DNA of 64,000 bases from JAAZGD01 sp034003765 (GTDB lineage: Bacteria; Bacillota; Clostridia; Peptostreptococcales; Anaerovoracaceae). Shown here in pieces: positions 24,846 through 32,842 of this stretch. The notes under the pieces are model-generated. The model made no database searches. It was not told the origin of the DNA and saw nothing but the letters and a program-made list of their open reading frames with translations. Position 1 is the first letter of the stretch. Each line of letters opens with the position of its first letter. A program made the position numbers and the translations under genes. The DNA is taken from the NCBI GenBank assembly GCA_034003765.1, contig JAVEXZ010000001.1, positions 102,934 to 166,933 on the forward strand, given 5' to 3'.

Positions 24846-25487
24846 CTACTCTTCTTCAGTCTCTTCTCCAACAGTAGGTACGTCAGCTGCATCAACTGCT
24901 TCTGCGCCTTCTGCGGCTTCTGCTTCGGCATCAAGCTCATCAGCAAGAGTCTTCTTTTCAACAATAGATACAACCATGGTATCTTCTTGGTTCAATATTT
25001 CAATTCTTTCTTTGTTGGGAATATTTAGTTCAGAAACCAAAACACTGTCTCCGATTTCCATTCCTTCAAGATCAACTTCTACCCTAGTAAATAGGTCTTC
25101 AACCGTTCCTCTATAGGCAACCTCAAAGAGAGTTTGTTGAACAGTCTCAATTATTTTCTCCTCGTTTAGGAGCACAATCTGGGCTGTACTGGAAACTCTT
25201 TCTCCCTTAGTAAGTGCCTGAAAACTAAGGTGTTCAATAGTATTAACAGCTGGAGTATAAGTGGTTTCTTTGACCAGTGCCAAGTGCTTAACTCCATCTA
25301 TTTCAACGTTCACTTTATATCCTACAGCATTTCTTCTAAGAAAATACTCTACATCCTTCAAAGAGAATTGAAGACTGATAGATTCATCCAAACTTTTACC
25401 ATAAAGTACTCCGGGAATAATCCCTTTTTTTCTTTGTTGCTTGGCCTTTGCATTAGGCTCTCTAATAGTTCCTTTTAAACTGTCCAT
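24846..25487 (-). CDS. rplY: Ribosomal protein bL25, Ctc form
   Basis: 5S rRNA-binding protein of the 50S subunit; the long two-domain form is known in Bacillus as general stress protein Ctc. The N-terminal L25 domain opens with MDSLKGTIRE and contains KKGIIPGVLYGK; the C-terminal beta domain is followed by an acidic Glu/Ala-rich tail (about 190-213). The start at 25487 is set by AGGAGG; an in-frame reading extending to 25508 lacks an SD. Single gene. Confidence 0.92.
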   Translation of the reverse strand: MDSLKGTIREPNAKAKQQRKKGIIPGVLYGKSLDESISLQFSLKDVEYFLRRNAVGYKVNVEIDGVKHLALVKETTYTPAVNTIEHLSFQALTKGERVSSTAQIVLLNEEKIIETVQQTLFEVAYRGTVEDLFTRVEVDLEGMEIGDSVLVSELNIPNKERIEILNQEDTMVVSIVEKKTLADELDAEAEAAEGAEAVDAADVPTVGEETEEE

Positions 25488-25644
25488 ATATCCTCCTATC
25501 AATGTCAACCAATTAGCTATTTGCTTGGTTGCATCTAACTTATAGAAATCATTCTAACAGAATATGGGACAATATTCAACAAAACCAGGAATAAAATCCA
25601 AATAATAAAAGGATTAATATAAGGTTCCCATAACCCTTACATGC

Positions 25645-26097
25645 TTACCCAATACTAAGCTTCCATTCATTGGATTTTAAGAAGTTTTTTAGATCTGCTA
25701 GCACTTCTCCAACACCATTCCATGAACCCACATAATTTTCACAGTTGCCTTGGCAATCTAAATAGAAAAGTCTATTTCGTGTTTTATTTTGCCCTTTAGT
25801 ACATAAATATTTTACTATATGAGCGATTTCTATCTCCTTGTCAGTGAGCTTTAACTGTACTCCATTATAACCCAAATCATCTTCTATTCTGCTTCTAAGA
25901 ATGATCTCTTCCTTATTTTCTATATTTCCTTGGCCAAACACTTCAAGAATATCTATAGCTTTATCAACACCCGAAAGACATTCTGGATATTTTTCTTCAG
26001 CATGAATACGAACTTCTTCTCTTAGAAAACGAATAAGTTCTTCGATGTCGTTCTCTTGATTTAAAGACAAATTGTTATCATTGCTCGCATTTTGCAT
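25645..26097 (-). CDS. Protein of unknown function, 150 residues
   Basis: No family recognised. It is soluble and acidic, mostly helical in appearance at the N-terminus (EELIRFLREEVRIHAEEKYPEC), with three Cys further on including CQGNC within a C-terminal aromatic segment (YVGSWNGVG). A good sigma-A promoter lies 60 bp upstream and AGGGAT precedes the ATG, supporting a real gene. It is monocistronic between rplY and the divergent peptidase gene. Confidence 0.65.
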   Translation of the reverse strand: MQNASNDNNLSLNQENDIEELIRFLREEVRIHAEEKYPECLSGVDKAIDILEVFGQGNIENKEEIILRSRIEDDLGYNGVQLKLTDKEIEIAHIVKYLCTKGQNKTRNRLFYLDCQGNCENYVGSWNGVGEVLADLKNFLKSNEWKLSIG

Positions 26098-26155
26098 AAG
26101 AATCCCTAAGCCTCCATTTGAGCTTGTTTATAAACCATTCAATCTTCTTGATTTG

Positions 26156-26184
26156 AGTATACTATATTTAGAATCTTTTGTTAA
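26156..26184 (-). promoter_or_regulatory. Promoter of the 150-residue gene
   Basis: Minus-strand TTAACA (26184-26179) and TATACT (26161-26156) are separated by 17 bp, about 58 bp before the ATG at 26097. Confidence 0.65.
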
Positions 26185-26277
26185 CATTAAAAACAACTAA
26201 GTATTACACTATCTCGGCTGATTTTTACATTTTTTATAAAATGATACTTATAGGATGGAATTAGGAGATTTTTTTGT

Positions 26278-26319
26278 ACTTTAGGGGTGGTTAGCTTTCG
26301 CTGGGATAGCTCCTAAAGT
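26278..26319 (+). other. Hairpin in the divergent intergenic region
   Basis: The arms ACTTTAGG (26278-26285) and CCTAAAGT (26312-26319) are perfect complements around a G-rich core with a small AGC-TTTC-GCT stem. The 308-bp gap 26098-26405 otherwise holds only the two divergent promoters. The hairpin lies upstream of the predicted plus-strand start of transcription, so an operator or a transcript end is possible. Confidence 0.35.
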
Positions 26320-26345
26320 TATAATATGCTTACTTGGGCATAGTG

Positions 26346-26374
26346 TTGTTATATCCAGAGATTTCAAGTACAAT
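26346..26374 (+). promoter_or_regulatory. Promoter of the M29 aminopeptidase gene
   Basis: TTGTTA (26346-26351) and TACAAT (26369-26374) have a 17-bp spacer, followed by AGGAGG and the ATG at 26406. Confidence 0.65.
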
Positions 26375-26405
26375 AAAAGCATATAAATTATAGGAGGAAT
26401 TACAA

Positions 26406-27515
26406 ATGGATCCAAGAATTATAAAACTCGCTGATTCTCTAGTCAATTATTCTTGTGCTGTCAAACAAGGGGAAAATGTATTGATCGACTACGAAGGAGA
26501 ACTCACCAGACCTCTAGTGAGGCAACTTGTTCGGCAAGTATATTTGGCAGGAGCTTTTCCTTATGTAACTAGCAGAGATAGCTCTATCAATAGGGAGATT
26601 ATGCTAGCTTGTAAAACAGAACAAATAGAGTTTCTTTGCCAATATAAATTAGAGGAAATGAAAGGCATGGATTCCTATATAGCCATTAGGGGCAGTGAAA
26701 ATGCCGCAGAGCTATCAGATGTACCCAGTGACCAAACAAAGCTCTATATGAGAGAAATGAGGCCTTTGCTGGACTATAGAGTCAACCATACTAAATGGGT
26801 TGTACTAAGATATCCCAATCCTTCCATGGCCCAGCTTGCAAATACCAGTCAAGAAGCTTTTGAGAATTTTTACTTTGATGTGTGTACCATAGATTATGAA
26901 AAAATGGGAGATGCTATGGACCCATTGGTGGAGTTGATGAACCGAACAGACAAGGTTCTTATTTTAGGGCCTGGTACGGATTTGAGTTTTTCCATAAAGG
27001 GAATACCCACCATCAAATGCTGTGGAGAAAGGAATATTCCTGACGGTGAAGTATATACGGCCCCAGTAAAAGACTCCGTTAATGGCAAAATCTCATACAA
27101 TACCCCTTCAGAAGAATTAGGTTTTACTTTTGACAACATAGTGTTTGACTTCAAAGATGGGAAAATTATAAATGCCACTGCTAACAACAACAAAAAAATC
27201 AACGACTTACTAGATACTGATGAGGGTGCCAGGTTTATTGGTGAATTCGCTATTGGAGTTAACCCTTTCATCCTTGAACCTATGAAGGATACCCTCTTCG
27301 ACGAAAAAATTGCAGGGTCCTTCCACTTCACCCCAGGAGCATCTTACGATGACGCTTTCAATGGAAACAAGTCTGCAGTTCATTGGGATTTAGTGAATAT
27401 TCAAAGGCCCGAATATGGGGGAGGAGAAATTTGGTTTGATGACGTTCTGATCCGTAAGGATGGGCTTTTTGTCCCTGAAGAGCTTCATGGCCTAAACCCA
27501 GAAAACCTTAAATAG
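26406..27515 (+). CDS. M29-family metallo-aminopeptidase
   Basis: Removes N-terminal residues from peptides in the cytoplasm. The 369 residues match M29 (AmpS/AmpT/PepS) enzymes, slightly shorter than the roughly 410 of the Thermus enzymes. Metal-ligand motifs GERNIPDGEVYTAP, FIGEFAIGVNP, and the HF and H-x-D of FHFTPGASYDDAF and AVHWDLV are visible. AGGAGG sets the start. The last codons plus 5 bp beyond the stop are duplicated 70 bp downstream. It would supply amino acids to the fermentation pathways in this window. Confidence 0.92.
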   Translation: MDPRIIKLADSLVNYSCAVKQGENVLIDYEGELTRPLVRQLVRQVYLAGAFPYVTSRDSSINREIMLACKTEQIEFLCQYKLEEMKGMDSYIAIRGSENAAELSDVPSDQTKLYMREMRPLLDYRVNHTKWVVLRYPNPSMAQLANTSQEAFENFYFDVCTIDYEKMGDAMDPLVELMNRTDKVLILGPGTDLSFSIKGIPTIKCCGERNIPDGEVYTAPVKDSVNGKISYNTPSEELGFTFDNIVFDFKDGKIINATANNNKKINDLLDTDEGARFIGEFAIGVNPFILEPMKDTLFDEKIAGSFHFTPGASYDDAFNGNKSAVHWDLVNIQRPEYGGGEIWFDDVLIRKDGLFVPEELHGLNPENLK

Positions 27516-27590
27516 GAAATTCGACTTGATCACAGTTGCTCATAGGTGCTGGCAAAGTTGCCTAAACCCAGAAAACCTTAAATAGGAAAT
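27490..27590 (+). repeat. Exact 31-bp direct repeat at the peptidase gene end
   Basis: GCCTAAACCCAGAAAACCTT and the following 11 bases occur at 27490-27520 and again at 27560-27590, a 70-bp period. The first copy contains the last codons and stop of the peptidase gene; the second is non-coding. The rest of the 286-bp gap to the next gene is A+T-rich with a TATAAT near 27755. Confidence 0.85.
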
Positions 27591-27801
27591 GGGACCCTTA
27601 TTCTGATAAATGATGCTTGTATTATACCTGTCTTCTTACAAAAGTAGCCTAAGCTATAAAGAATAGAAACGAAGCAAGAGTTCAAGATACCTACAAAGAA
27701 AAATATGAACTTGGGATGATAAATAAAGAGTTATAAATTAAAAAAGAAAGGAAGTATAATCTATCTCTATATAAAAGATAATTAGATTATAAGGTGTAAA
27801 A

Positions 27802-28329
27802 ATGAATTATAGTATGGATAAATCAGAAGCCTTAGTGGCTTTACAGACTGCTCATAAAATGGTAGCGGCTGCAAGAACTGCACCAAAAGGAAGTGGGGTG
27901 GATAAAATTGTGGCCCTTATCCTAGATGGTGAAGATAAAAAAAATCTTTCTGATGAAATGAGGAAACTTTCCCAACTGCCAGGCATTGAGTTTTGTGCCA
28001 GAGATGGAGCTAATGTTGACGGGAGCCATTGCATTGTACTACTTGGAGTTAAGAATGTCCCTTTAGGATTAGACCATTGCGGCTTCTGTGGATTTGGTGA
28101 TTGTGCTGGCTCAGAAAAAGCAGGTTCTCTTTGTGCCTTTAACACAACGGATTTAGGAATCGCTATTGGATCTGCTGTTTCCATTGCCGCAGACAACCGA
28201 ATGGATAACCGAGTAATGTTCTCTGCAGGAAAGGCTGCCTTAAATCTAGGCCTAATGGGAGAAAATGTTAGCGTTTGCTTTGGAATACCTCTTTCAACCC
28301 ATACAAAGAATATTTGCTTCGACAGATAA
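27802..28329 (+). CDS. DUF2148 ferredoxin-like protein
   Basis: A 175-residue protein with the DUF2148 hallmark GLDHCGFCGFGDC and a further Cys in GSLCAFNTTDLGIA; the family is annotated as containing a ferredoxin domain and occurs in strict anaerobes. The N-terminus includes ARTAPKGSGVD, a nitroreductase-like segment. The start has only a weak GGTG SD. It ends in a strong terminator. Its electron partner is unknown. Confidence 0.85.
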   Translation: MNYSMDKSEALVALQTAHKMVAAARTAPKGSGVDKIVALILDGEDKKNLSDEMRKLSQLPGIEFCARDGANVDGSHCIVLLGVKNVPLGLDHCGFCGFGDCAGSEKAGSLCAFNTTDLGIAIGSAVSIAADNRMDNRVMFSAGKAALNLGLMGENVSVCFGIPLSTHTKNICFDR

Positions 28330-28334
28330 AATTA

Positions 28335-28357
28335 ACACCCGCTAAATTAGCGGGTGT
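28335..28357. terminator. Terminator between DUF2148 gene and pdp
   Basis: ACACCCGCTAA and TTAGCGGGTGT are perfect arms around a single A, followed by CTTT; it may serve both convergent genes. Confidence 0.75.
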
Positions 28358-28366
28358 CTTTATAAG

Positions 28367-29674
28367 TTACGTTATTATCCTTTTTATTAACACATTAGGT
28401 TCAACTCGGCTTTTGCCAATGGTAAAAGCTTTTTCGGCTTCTTGGGCACCTCTTTCCACCTTTTTTAGGTCCTGGCCAAATACAAGGGCCAATACTTCAC
28501 CTTCTTTATAAGGGTCTCCCACCTTTTTCTTTAGGGATATACCAGCTGACAGATCTATGTCTTCGTCTTTTGTAGCTCTTCCAGCTCCAGAGTGTTGTGA
28601 TGCTAGGCCTATTTGCTCAGCCGAAATCTCCGTTACAAATCCAGTCATTGTTGGCCCTTTTACTTCTTTGAAATAAAGTGGCACTGGGAAGAGACTGTAA
28701 TCTTCAACAACCTCAGGATCTCCACCCTGGCCTTCTATGAAGGCTTTCATTATTTCTAGGGCTTTCCCATTAACTAGGACAGCCTTGGCCATTAATTCCC
28801 CTTCTTCAGGGGAAAAAGCTTTATCCCCTAGGTAAATCATCATGCCAGCAAGGGACAGGGAGAGCTGGGTTATATCTTCTGGCCCCTTCCCCTTTAATGT
28901 TTCAATTGCCTCTATAACTTCATTGCTGTTGCCAACTTCCATTCCTAGAGGCTGGTTCATATCCGTTATGGCAACTATGGTTCGCTTACCTGCAGATTTT
29001 CCTATGGCGACCAGTGTTTCTCCCAAGGATACTGCCTCCTCCATGTTTTTCATAAATGCACCATTACCGCATTTCACATCCAAAACAATTGCGTCGCTTC
29101 CAGAGGCTAGTTTTTTGCTCATAATACTTGAAGCAATTAAACTAGCTTGGTCTACCGTTCCAGTAACATCTCTTAAAGCATATATTTTTTTGTCAGCAGG
29201 AGCCACATGAGAAGTCTGCCCTATAATTGAAAGACCCACTCTGTTTACTAAATCAATAAATTCTTGATCTTTTAATGTGGTTCTAAAACCAGGAATTGAT
29301 TCCATCTTGTCTACTGTTCCTCCAGTAAAACCCAAACCTCTTCCGCTCATTTTTGCTATAGGGACTCCACAGGCGGCGGCTAAAGGCCCTACAATCAAAG
29401 TTGTTTTATCACCAACACCTCCCGTACTATGTTTGTCGACTTTGATTCCCTCAATAGGACTTAAGTCAATTACATCACCTGAGTACTGCATTGCTTTGGT
29501 AAGATCTGCTGTCTCCTCACCAGTCATGCCTTGAAAAAATATAGCCATAAGGAGAGCGGACATCTGATAGTCAGGTATAGTATCCTTTGTGTAACCATCA
29601 ACAAAAAACCCGATTTCCTCTTGGGATAAATCTTGGCCATGCTTTTTTTTCTCAATAATTTCAATCATATCCAT
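28367..29674 (-). CDS. pdp: Pyrimidine-nucleoside phosphorylase
   Basis: Phosphorolyses uridine and thymidine to the base and (deoxy)ribose-1-phosphate. The 435 residues show the family signature KHSTGGVGDKTTL (phosphate loop) and GRGLGFTGGTVDKMESIPG, with the C-terminal domain of the NP-II family. It follows deoB with 15 bp between, so ribose-1-phosphate can pass directly to phosphopentomutase. Good SD GGAG eight bases before the ATG. Confidence 0.95.
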   Translation of the reverse strand: MDMIEIIEKKKHGQDLSQEEIGFFVDGYTKDTIPDYQMSALLMAIFFQGMTGEETADLTKAMQYSGDVIDLSPIEGIKVDKHSTGGVGDKTTLIVGPLAAACGVPIAKMSGRGLGFTGGTVDKMESIPGFRTTLKDQEFIDLVNRVGLSIIGQTSHVAPADKKIYALRDVTGTVDQASLIASSIMSKKLASGSDAIVLDVKCGNGAFMKNMEEAVSLGETLVAIGKSAGKRTIVAITDMNQPLGMEVGNSNEVIEAIETLKGKGPEDITQLSLSLAGMMIYLGDKAFSPEEGELMAKAVLVNGKALEIMKAFIEGQGGDPEVVEDYSLFPVPLYFKEVKGPTMTGFVTEISAEQIGLASQHSGAGRATKDEDIDLSAGISLKKKVGDPYKEGEVLALVFGQDLKKVERGAQEAEKAFTIGKSRVEPNVLIKRIIT

Positions 29675-29689
29675 GTGGGTTTCTCCTAA

Positions 29690-30862
29690 TCACTTTAAAA
29701 TTAATGGAAGAAAGCTCTCTCCAGTAGGCAGTTTGGGGGTATTTAGGTAGTCTGCTATAGTTGCACCGATATCGGCAAAAGACCCTCGTGTTTTCAAATC
29801 AATTCCTGCCTTGACACCCTTTCCATATACAAGAAGGGGTACGTACTCACGGGTGTGGTCCCAACCTTCATGGGCAGGATCGTTGCCATGGTCTGCGCAC
29901 AAGAAAAGTATATCCTCAGCCTTCATATTTTTAATAATCTCTGGTAATTTTTCGTCGAATTCCTCCAAAGCTTCTCCATAGCCTACAGGATTTCTTCTGT
30001 GGCCATACTTGGAATCAAAATCTACAAGGTTTGTAAAAATTAAGCCAGTAAAATCTTCTTTTAAAGTTTCAATAGTCTTTTCGACTCCATCCTGGTTGCT
30101 GTCTGTGTGAATAGAGTCAGTAATTCCTTGGCCATTAAAGATATCACTGATTTTTCCAATAGCTTTAACCTTGTATCCTGCTGCTTTTACTCCATCCAAT
30201 AGTGTGGGTAGTGGGGGTGATACAGCGTAATCCTTTCTATCAGAAGTACGGCTTCGCTTACCATTAGCTAAAACATAGGGTCTTGCAATTACTCGTCCGC
30301 AGGCAAAGTCTCCCACCAGCATTTCTCGAGCTATTTCACAAATCTTATAAAGCTCTTCTAAGGGAATAATGTCAGTGTTTGCAGCAACTTGAAAAACACT
30401 GTCTGCTGAAGTATAGATAATAGGTTTTCCTGTTCTCTCATGTTCTGGCCCTAGTTCCTCAATGATTTCTGTACCCGAAGCTGCGTAGTTGCCTATGGTT
30501 TCACGGCCTATAGCCCTTTCAAAGTCCTTCATAAAGGTCTCAGGGAAGCCATCAGGGTAAGTCTTAAAAGAGCTTTCTGTAAGGATTCCTCCAATTTCCC
30601 AATGGCCTGTTATCGTGTCCTTACCCTTTGATGCTTCCGCCAAACGGGCAAAGGATCCTTTTACCTTATCTTGCTTTAATTTTCCTTGAGCAAGGTTCTC
30701 TATATTCCCAAACCCCAAATCAAGAAGGACAGGGATTTTTAGTCCAGGACGGCTTTCTAAAATATGGCCAAATGTATCAGCTCCTAAATCACCGTAATCT
30801 CCTGCATCAGGGAGTGCTCCTATGCCTAAGCTGTCTAAAACAATAATTATAGCTCTTTTCAT
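29690..30862 (-). CDS. deoB: Phosphopentomutase
   Basis: Interconverts (deoxy)ribose-1- and -5-phosphate. The alkaline-phosphatase-superfamily metal and nucleophile motifs are visible: VLDSLGIGALPDA at the N-terminus, the Thr nucleophile region around DTITGHWE, and CADHGNDPAHEGWDHTREY near the end. 390 residues. Its ATG overlaps the stop of the upstream phosphoesterase gene (ATGA), indicating translational coupling. Confidence 0.95.
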   Translation of the reverse strand: MKRAIIIVLDSLGIGALPDAGDYGDLGADTFGHILESRPGLKIPVLLDLGFGNIENLAQGKLKQDKVKGSFARLAEASKGKDTITGHWEIGGILTESSFKTYPDGFPETFMKDFERAIGRETIGNYAASGTEIIEELGPEHERTGKPIIYTSADSVFQVAANTDIIPLEELYKICEIAREMLVGDFACGRVIARPYVLANGKRSRTSDRKDYAVSPPLPTLLDGVKAAGYKVKAIGKISDIFNGQGITDSIHTDSNQDGVEKTIETLKEDFTGLIFTNLVDFDSKYGHRRNPVGYGEALEEFDEKLPEIIKNMKAEDILFLCADHGNDPAHEGWDHTREYVPLLVYGKGVKAGIDLKTRGSFADIGATIADYLNTPKLPTGESFLPLILK

Positions 30863-31569
30863 AATATTTTCACCGGCTTTCCTTTTAAGTAATCAAAAGC
30901 AACTAACTTATATTCCACACCTTTGTAGACTCCTTGCAATCCTTTTTTATGATTCTCTCCATTGTGCAGGTGTCCGTACACAACAGTTTTTACCCCAAAT
31001 TCCTCAAACAATTCCGTAAAGCCAGAATCTTCCAAAGAATCGTTAGTTGGAGGAAAGTGCATTGCTACTACTATTATACCCTTTTGATCTTTCCCAAAAC
31101 CTGCCAATTCTGCGGCTTCCAAGGACATGTCCATTCTGTTTAGTTCTCGTTCATATATTTTTCGGTCATGGCTAGTGAACTCCTCACTGCCTGGGCAAAG
31201 CCATCCACGGCTTCCACAAATAGCAACATCCTCCACTCTAAAAAAATCATTTTGCAAAAAATATAGATCTTCATAAAGTTTGTTGAGCCTTGATATTGAG
31301 GTCCACCACAAATCATGGTTTCCTTTGATCAAGACTTTTGTCCCTGGGAGATCATGGATGAAATCCAAGTCTGCCATGGCCTCGGGGAGTTTTAATGCCC
31401 AAGAAATATCTCCATTAATAATTACTACATCCTCAGGCTTTACTATAGCCTCCCAATTCTCCTTTAGCCTTTCTGCATGATTTTCCCATTCATGGCCAAA
31501 AATATCCATAGGCTTTTCTACATTCTTGTTCAAAGACAGGTGGGTGTCTCCAATAGCATAAATACTCAT
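30859..31569 (-). CDS. Calcineurin-like metallophosphoesterase
   Basis: A 236-residue protein with all metallophosphoesterase blocks: GDTHLS, GDISW, GNHDLWW, MHFPPT and YGHLH. It belongs to the small cytoplasmic type with unknown natural substrate. ATGA overlaps occur at both ends, with rmuC upstream and deoB downstream, so it is part of a coupled rmuC-phosphoesterase-deoB-pdp unit. Confidence 0.88.
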   Translation of the reverse strand: MSIYAIGDTHLSLNKNVEKPMDIFGHEWENHAERLKENWEAIVKPEDVVIINGDISWALKLPEAMADLDFIHDLPGTKVLIKGNHDLWWTSISRLNKLYEDLYFLQNDFFRVEDVAICGSRGWLCPGSEEFTSHDRKIYERELNRMDMSLEAAELAGFGKDQKGIIVVAMHFPPTNDSLEDSGFTELFEEFGVKTVVYGHLHNGENHKKGLQGVYKGVEYKLVAFDYLKGKPVKIL

Positions 31570-32780
31570 AAGCTCCCCCCCTCTTTATCATCATATTCTT
31601 CAATATCCTCAAATAGTTTGACACTTTCAGGGTAGGTTTCATCACTTACGCCTAAAAAGTCCTCTTCTATATCTTTGTCTAATCGGGAGATGCCCCTTAG
31701 TTTTCTCTGAATGCTTCTTGTTCTGGCCCCCACAAGTTTGTCTAGTTCTTCATTTGCTTGGTTGATCCTCTGCTGAGTTTGGGCTAATACTGAACCAAAT
31801 TTGTCGAATTCTGTTTTAACTGCCCCAAGAACCTTCCAAACTTCTCCAGAATGTTTCTGAATAGCTAGAGTCTTGAAACCCATTTGTAAACTGTTAAGTA
31901 AGGCCGCCATAGTTGTAGGACCGGCAATTATTACCTTGTAATCCCTTTGCACTATTTCTGACAATCCACGTCTTACAACTTCTGCGTAAAGTCCTTCCAC
32001 TGGTAGGAAAAGAATACCAAAGTCTGTTGTATAAGGAGCTTCTATATACTTATCAGAAATAGATTTGGCTGCTGTTTTAACGGCTCTTTCTAGTATTTTA
32101 TATGATTGGTCAATCTCCTCTGTGTTACCCCTCTCATAAGCTTCAATTAGGCCAATGTAAGGTTCCTGAGGGAACTTTGCATCTATGGGTAAGAGAACTT
32201 TCCCCTCTTGGTCTCCAGGCAAAATAATGGCATATTCAACTCTTTCACCACTATTAGCTTTTGTGGCTACATTCTCCCTGTATTGTTCTGGGGAAAGCAG
32301 TTGTTCTAAAATAGCTCCAAGCTGGACTTCACCTAAAATGCCCCTGGTTTTTACATTAGATAAGACTTTTTTTAGATCCCCCACTCCAAGGGCAAGACTC
32401 TGCATTTCTCCTAGGCCTTTATAGACTTGCTCCAATCTTTCTGAAACCATTTTAAAACTCTGGCCTATTCTGTCCTCCAAAGTTTTTTGTAGTTTTTCAT
32501 CAACAATTTCACGAATTTCTGTTAGCCTCTTGTTCTGATCTTCCTGTATAGAGCTAATACGAGATTCTAGTGTGAATCTTATATTTTCAAGCTTTTGCTC
32601 ATTCTTCATTGATAAATCAGTGAACTGGCTTTGGGTAAAAGCCAGGCTTTCAGAACGGGTCTGCTGTATTTCTCTTCTAAGATTGGAGTTTTGTATTAGG
32701 ATTATAAGAAGAAAAATAAAAACAGCCAACAAAAAAACGAGAAGAATAATGGCTACAATTAGTTGATTGATATTTTCCAT
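31566..32780 (-). CDS. rmuC: DNA recombination protein RmuC
   Basis: Membrane-tethered RmuC-type nuclease-fold protein linked to suppression of recombination at inverted repeats. One N-terminal transmembrane helix (about 8-28), a long coiled coil (30-125), then the RmuC core with GDLKKVLSNVKTRGILGEVQLG and LPIDAKFP, EAPYTTDFGILFLP and VIIAGPTTMAALLN, and a second helical tail. 404 residues. GGGAGG precedes the ATG. Confidence 0.93.
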   Translation of the reverse strand: MENINQLIVAIILLVFLLAVFIFLLIILIQNSNLRREIQQTRSESLAFTQSQFTDLSMKNEQKLENIRFTLESRISSIQEDQNKRLTEIREIVDEKLQKTLEDRIGQSFKMVSERLEQVYKGLGEMQSLALGVGDLKKVLSNVKTRGILGEVQLGAILEQLLSPEQYRENVATKANSGERVEYAIILPGDQEGKVLLPIDAKFPQEPYIGLIEAYERGNTEEIDQSYKILERAVKTAAKSISDKYIEAPYTTDFGILFLPVEGLYAEVVRRGLSEIVQRDYKVIIAGPTTMAALLNSLQMGFKTLAIQKHSGEVWKVLGAVKTEFDKFGSVLAQTQQRINQANEELDKLVGARTRSIQRKLRGISRLDKDIEEDFLGVSDETYPESVKLFEDIEEYDDKEGGSL

Positions 32781-32842
32781 AATACTCCTCCCATATTAAA
32801 ATCTATAAATTGGTAAATGCTTACACCCTTTAATTTGTATGT

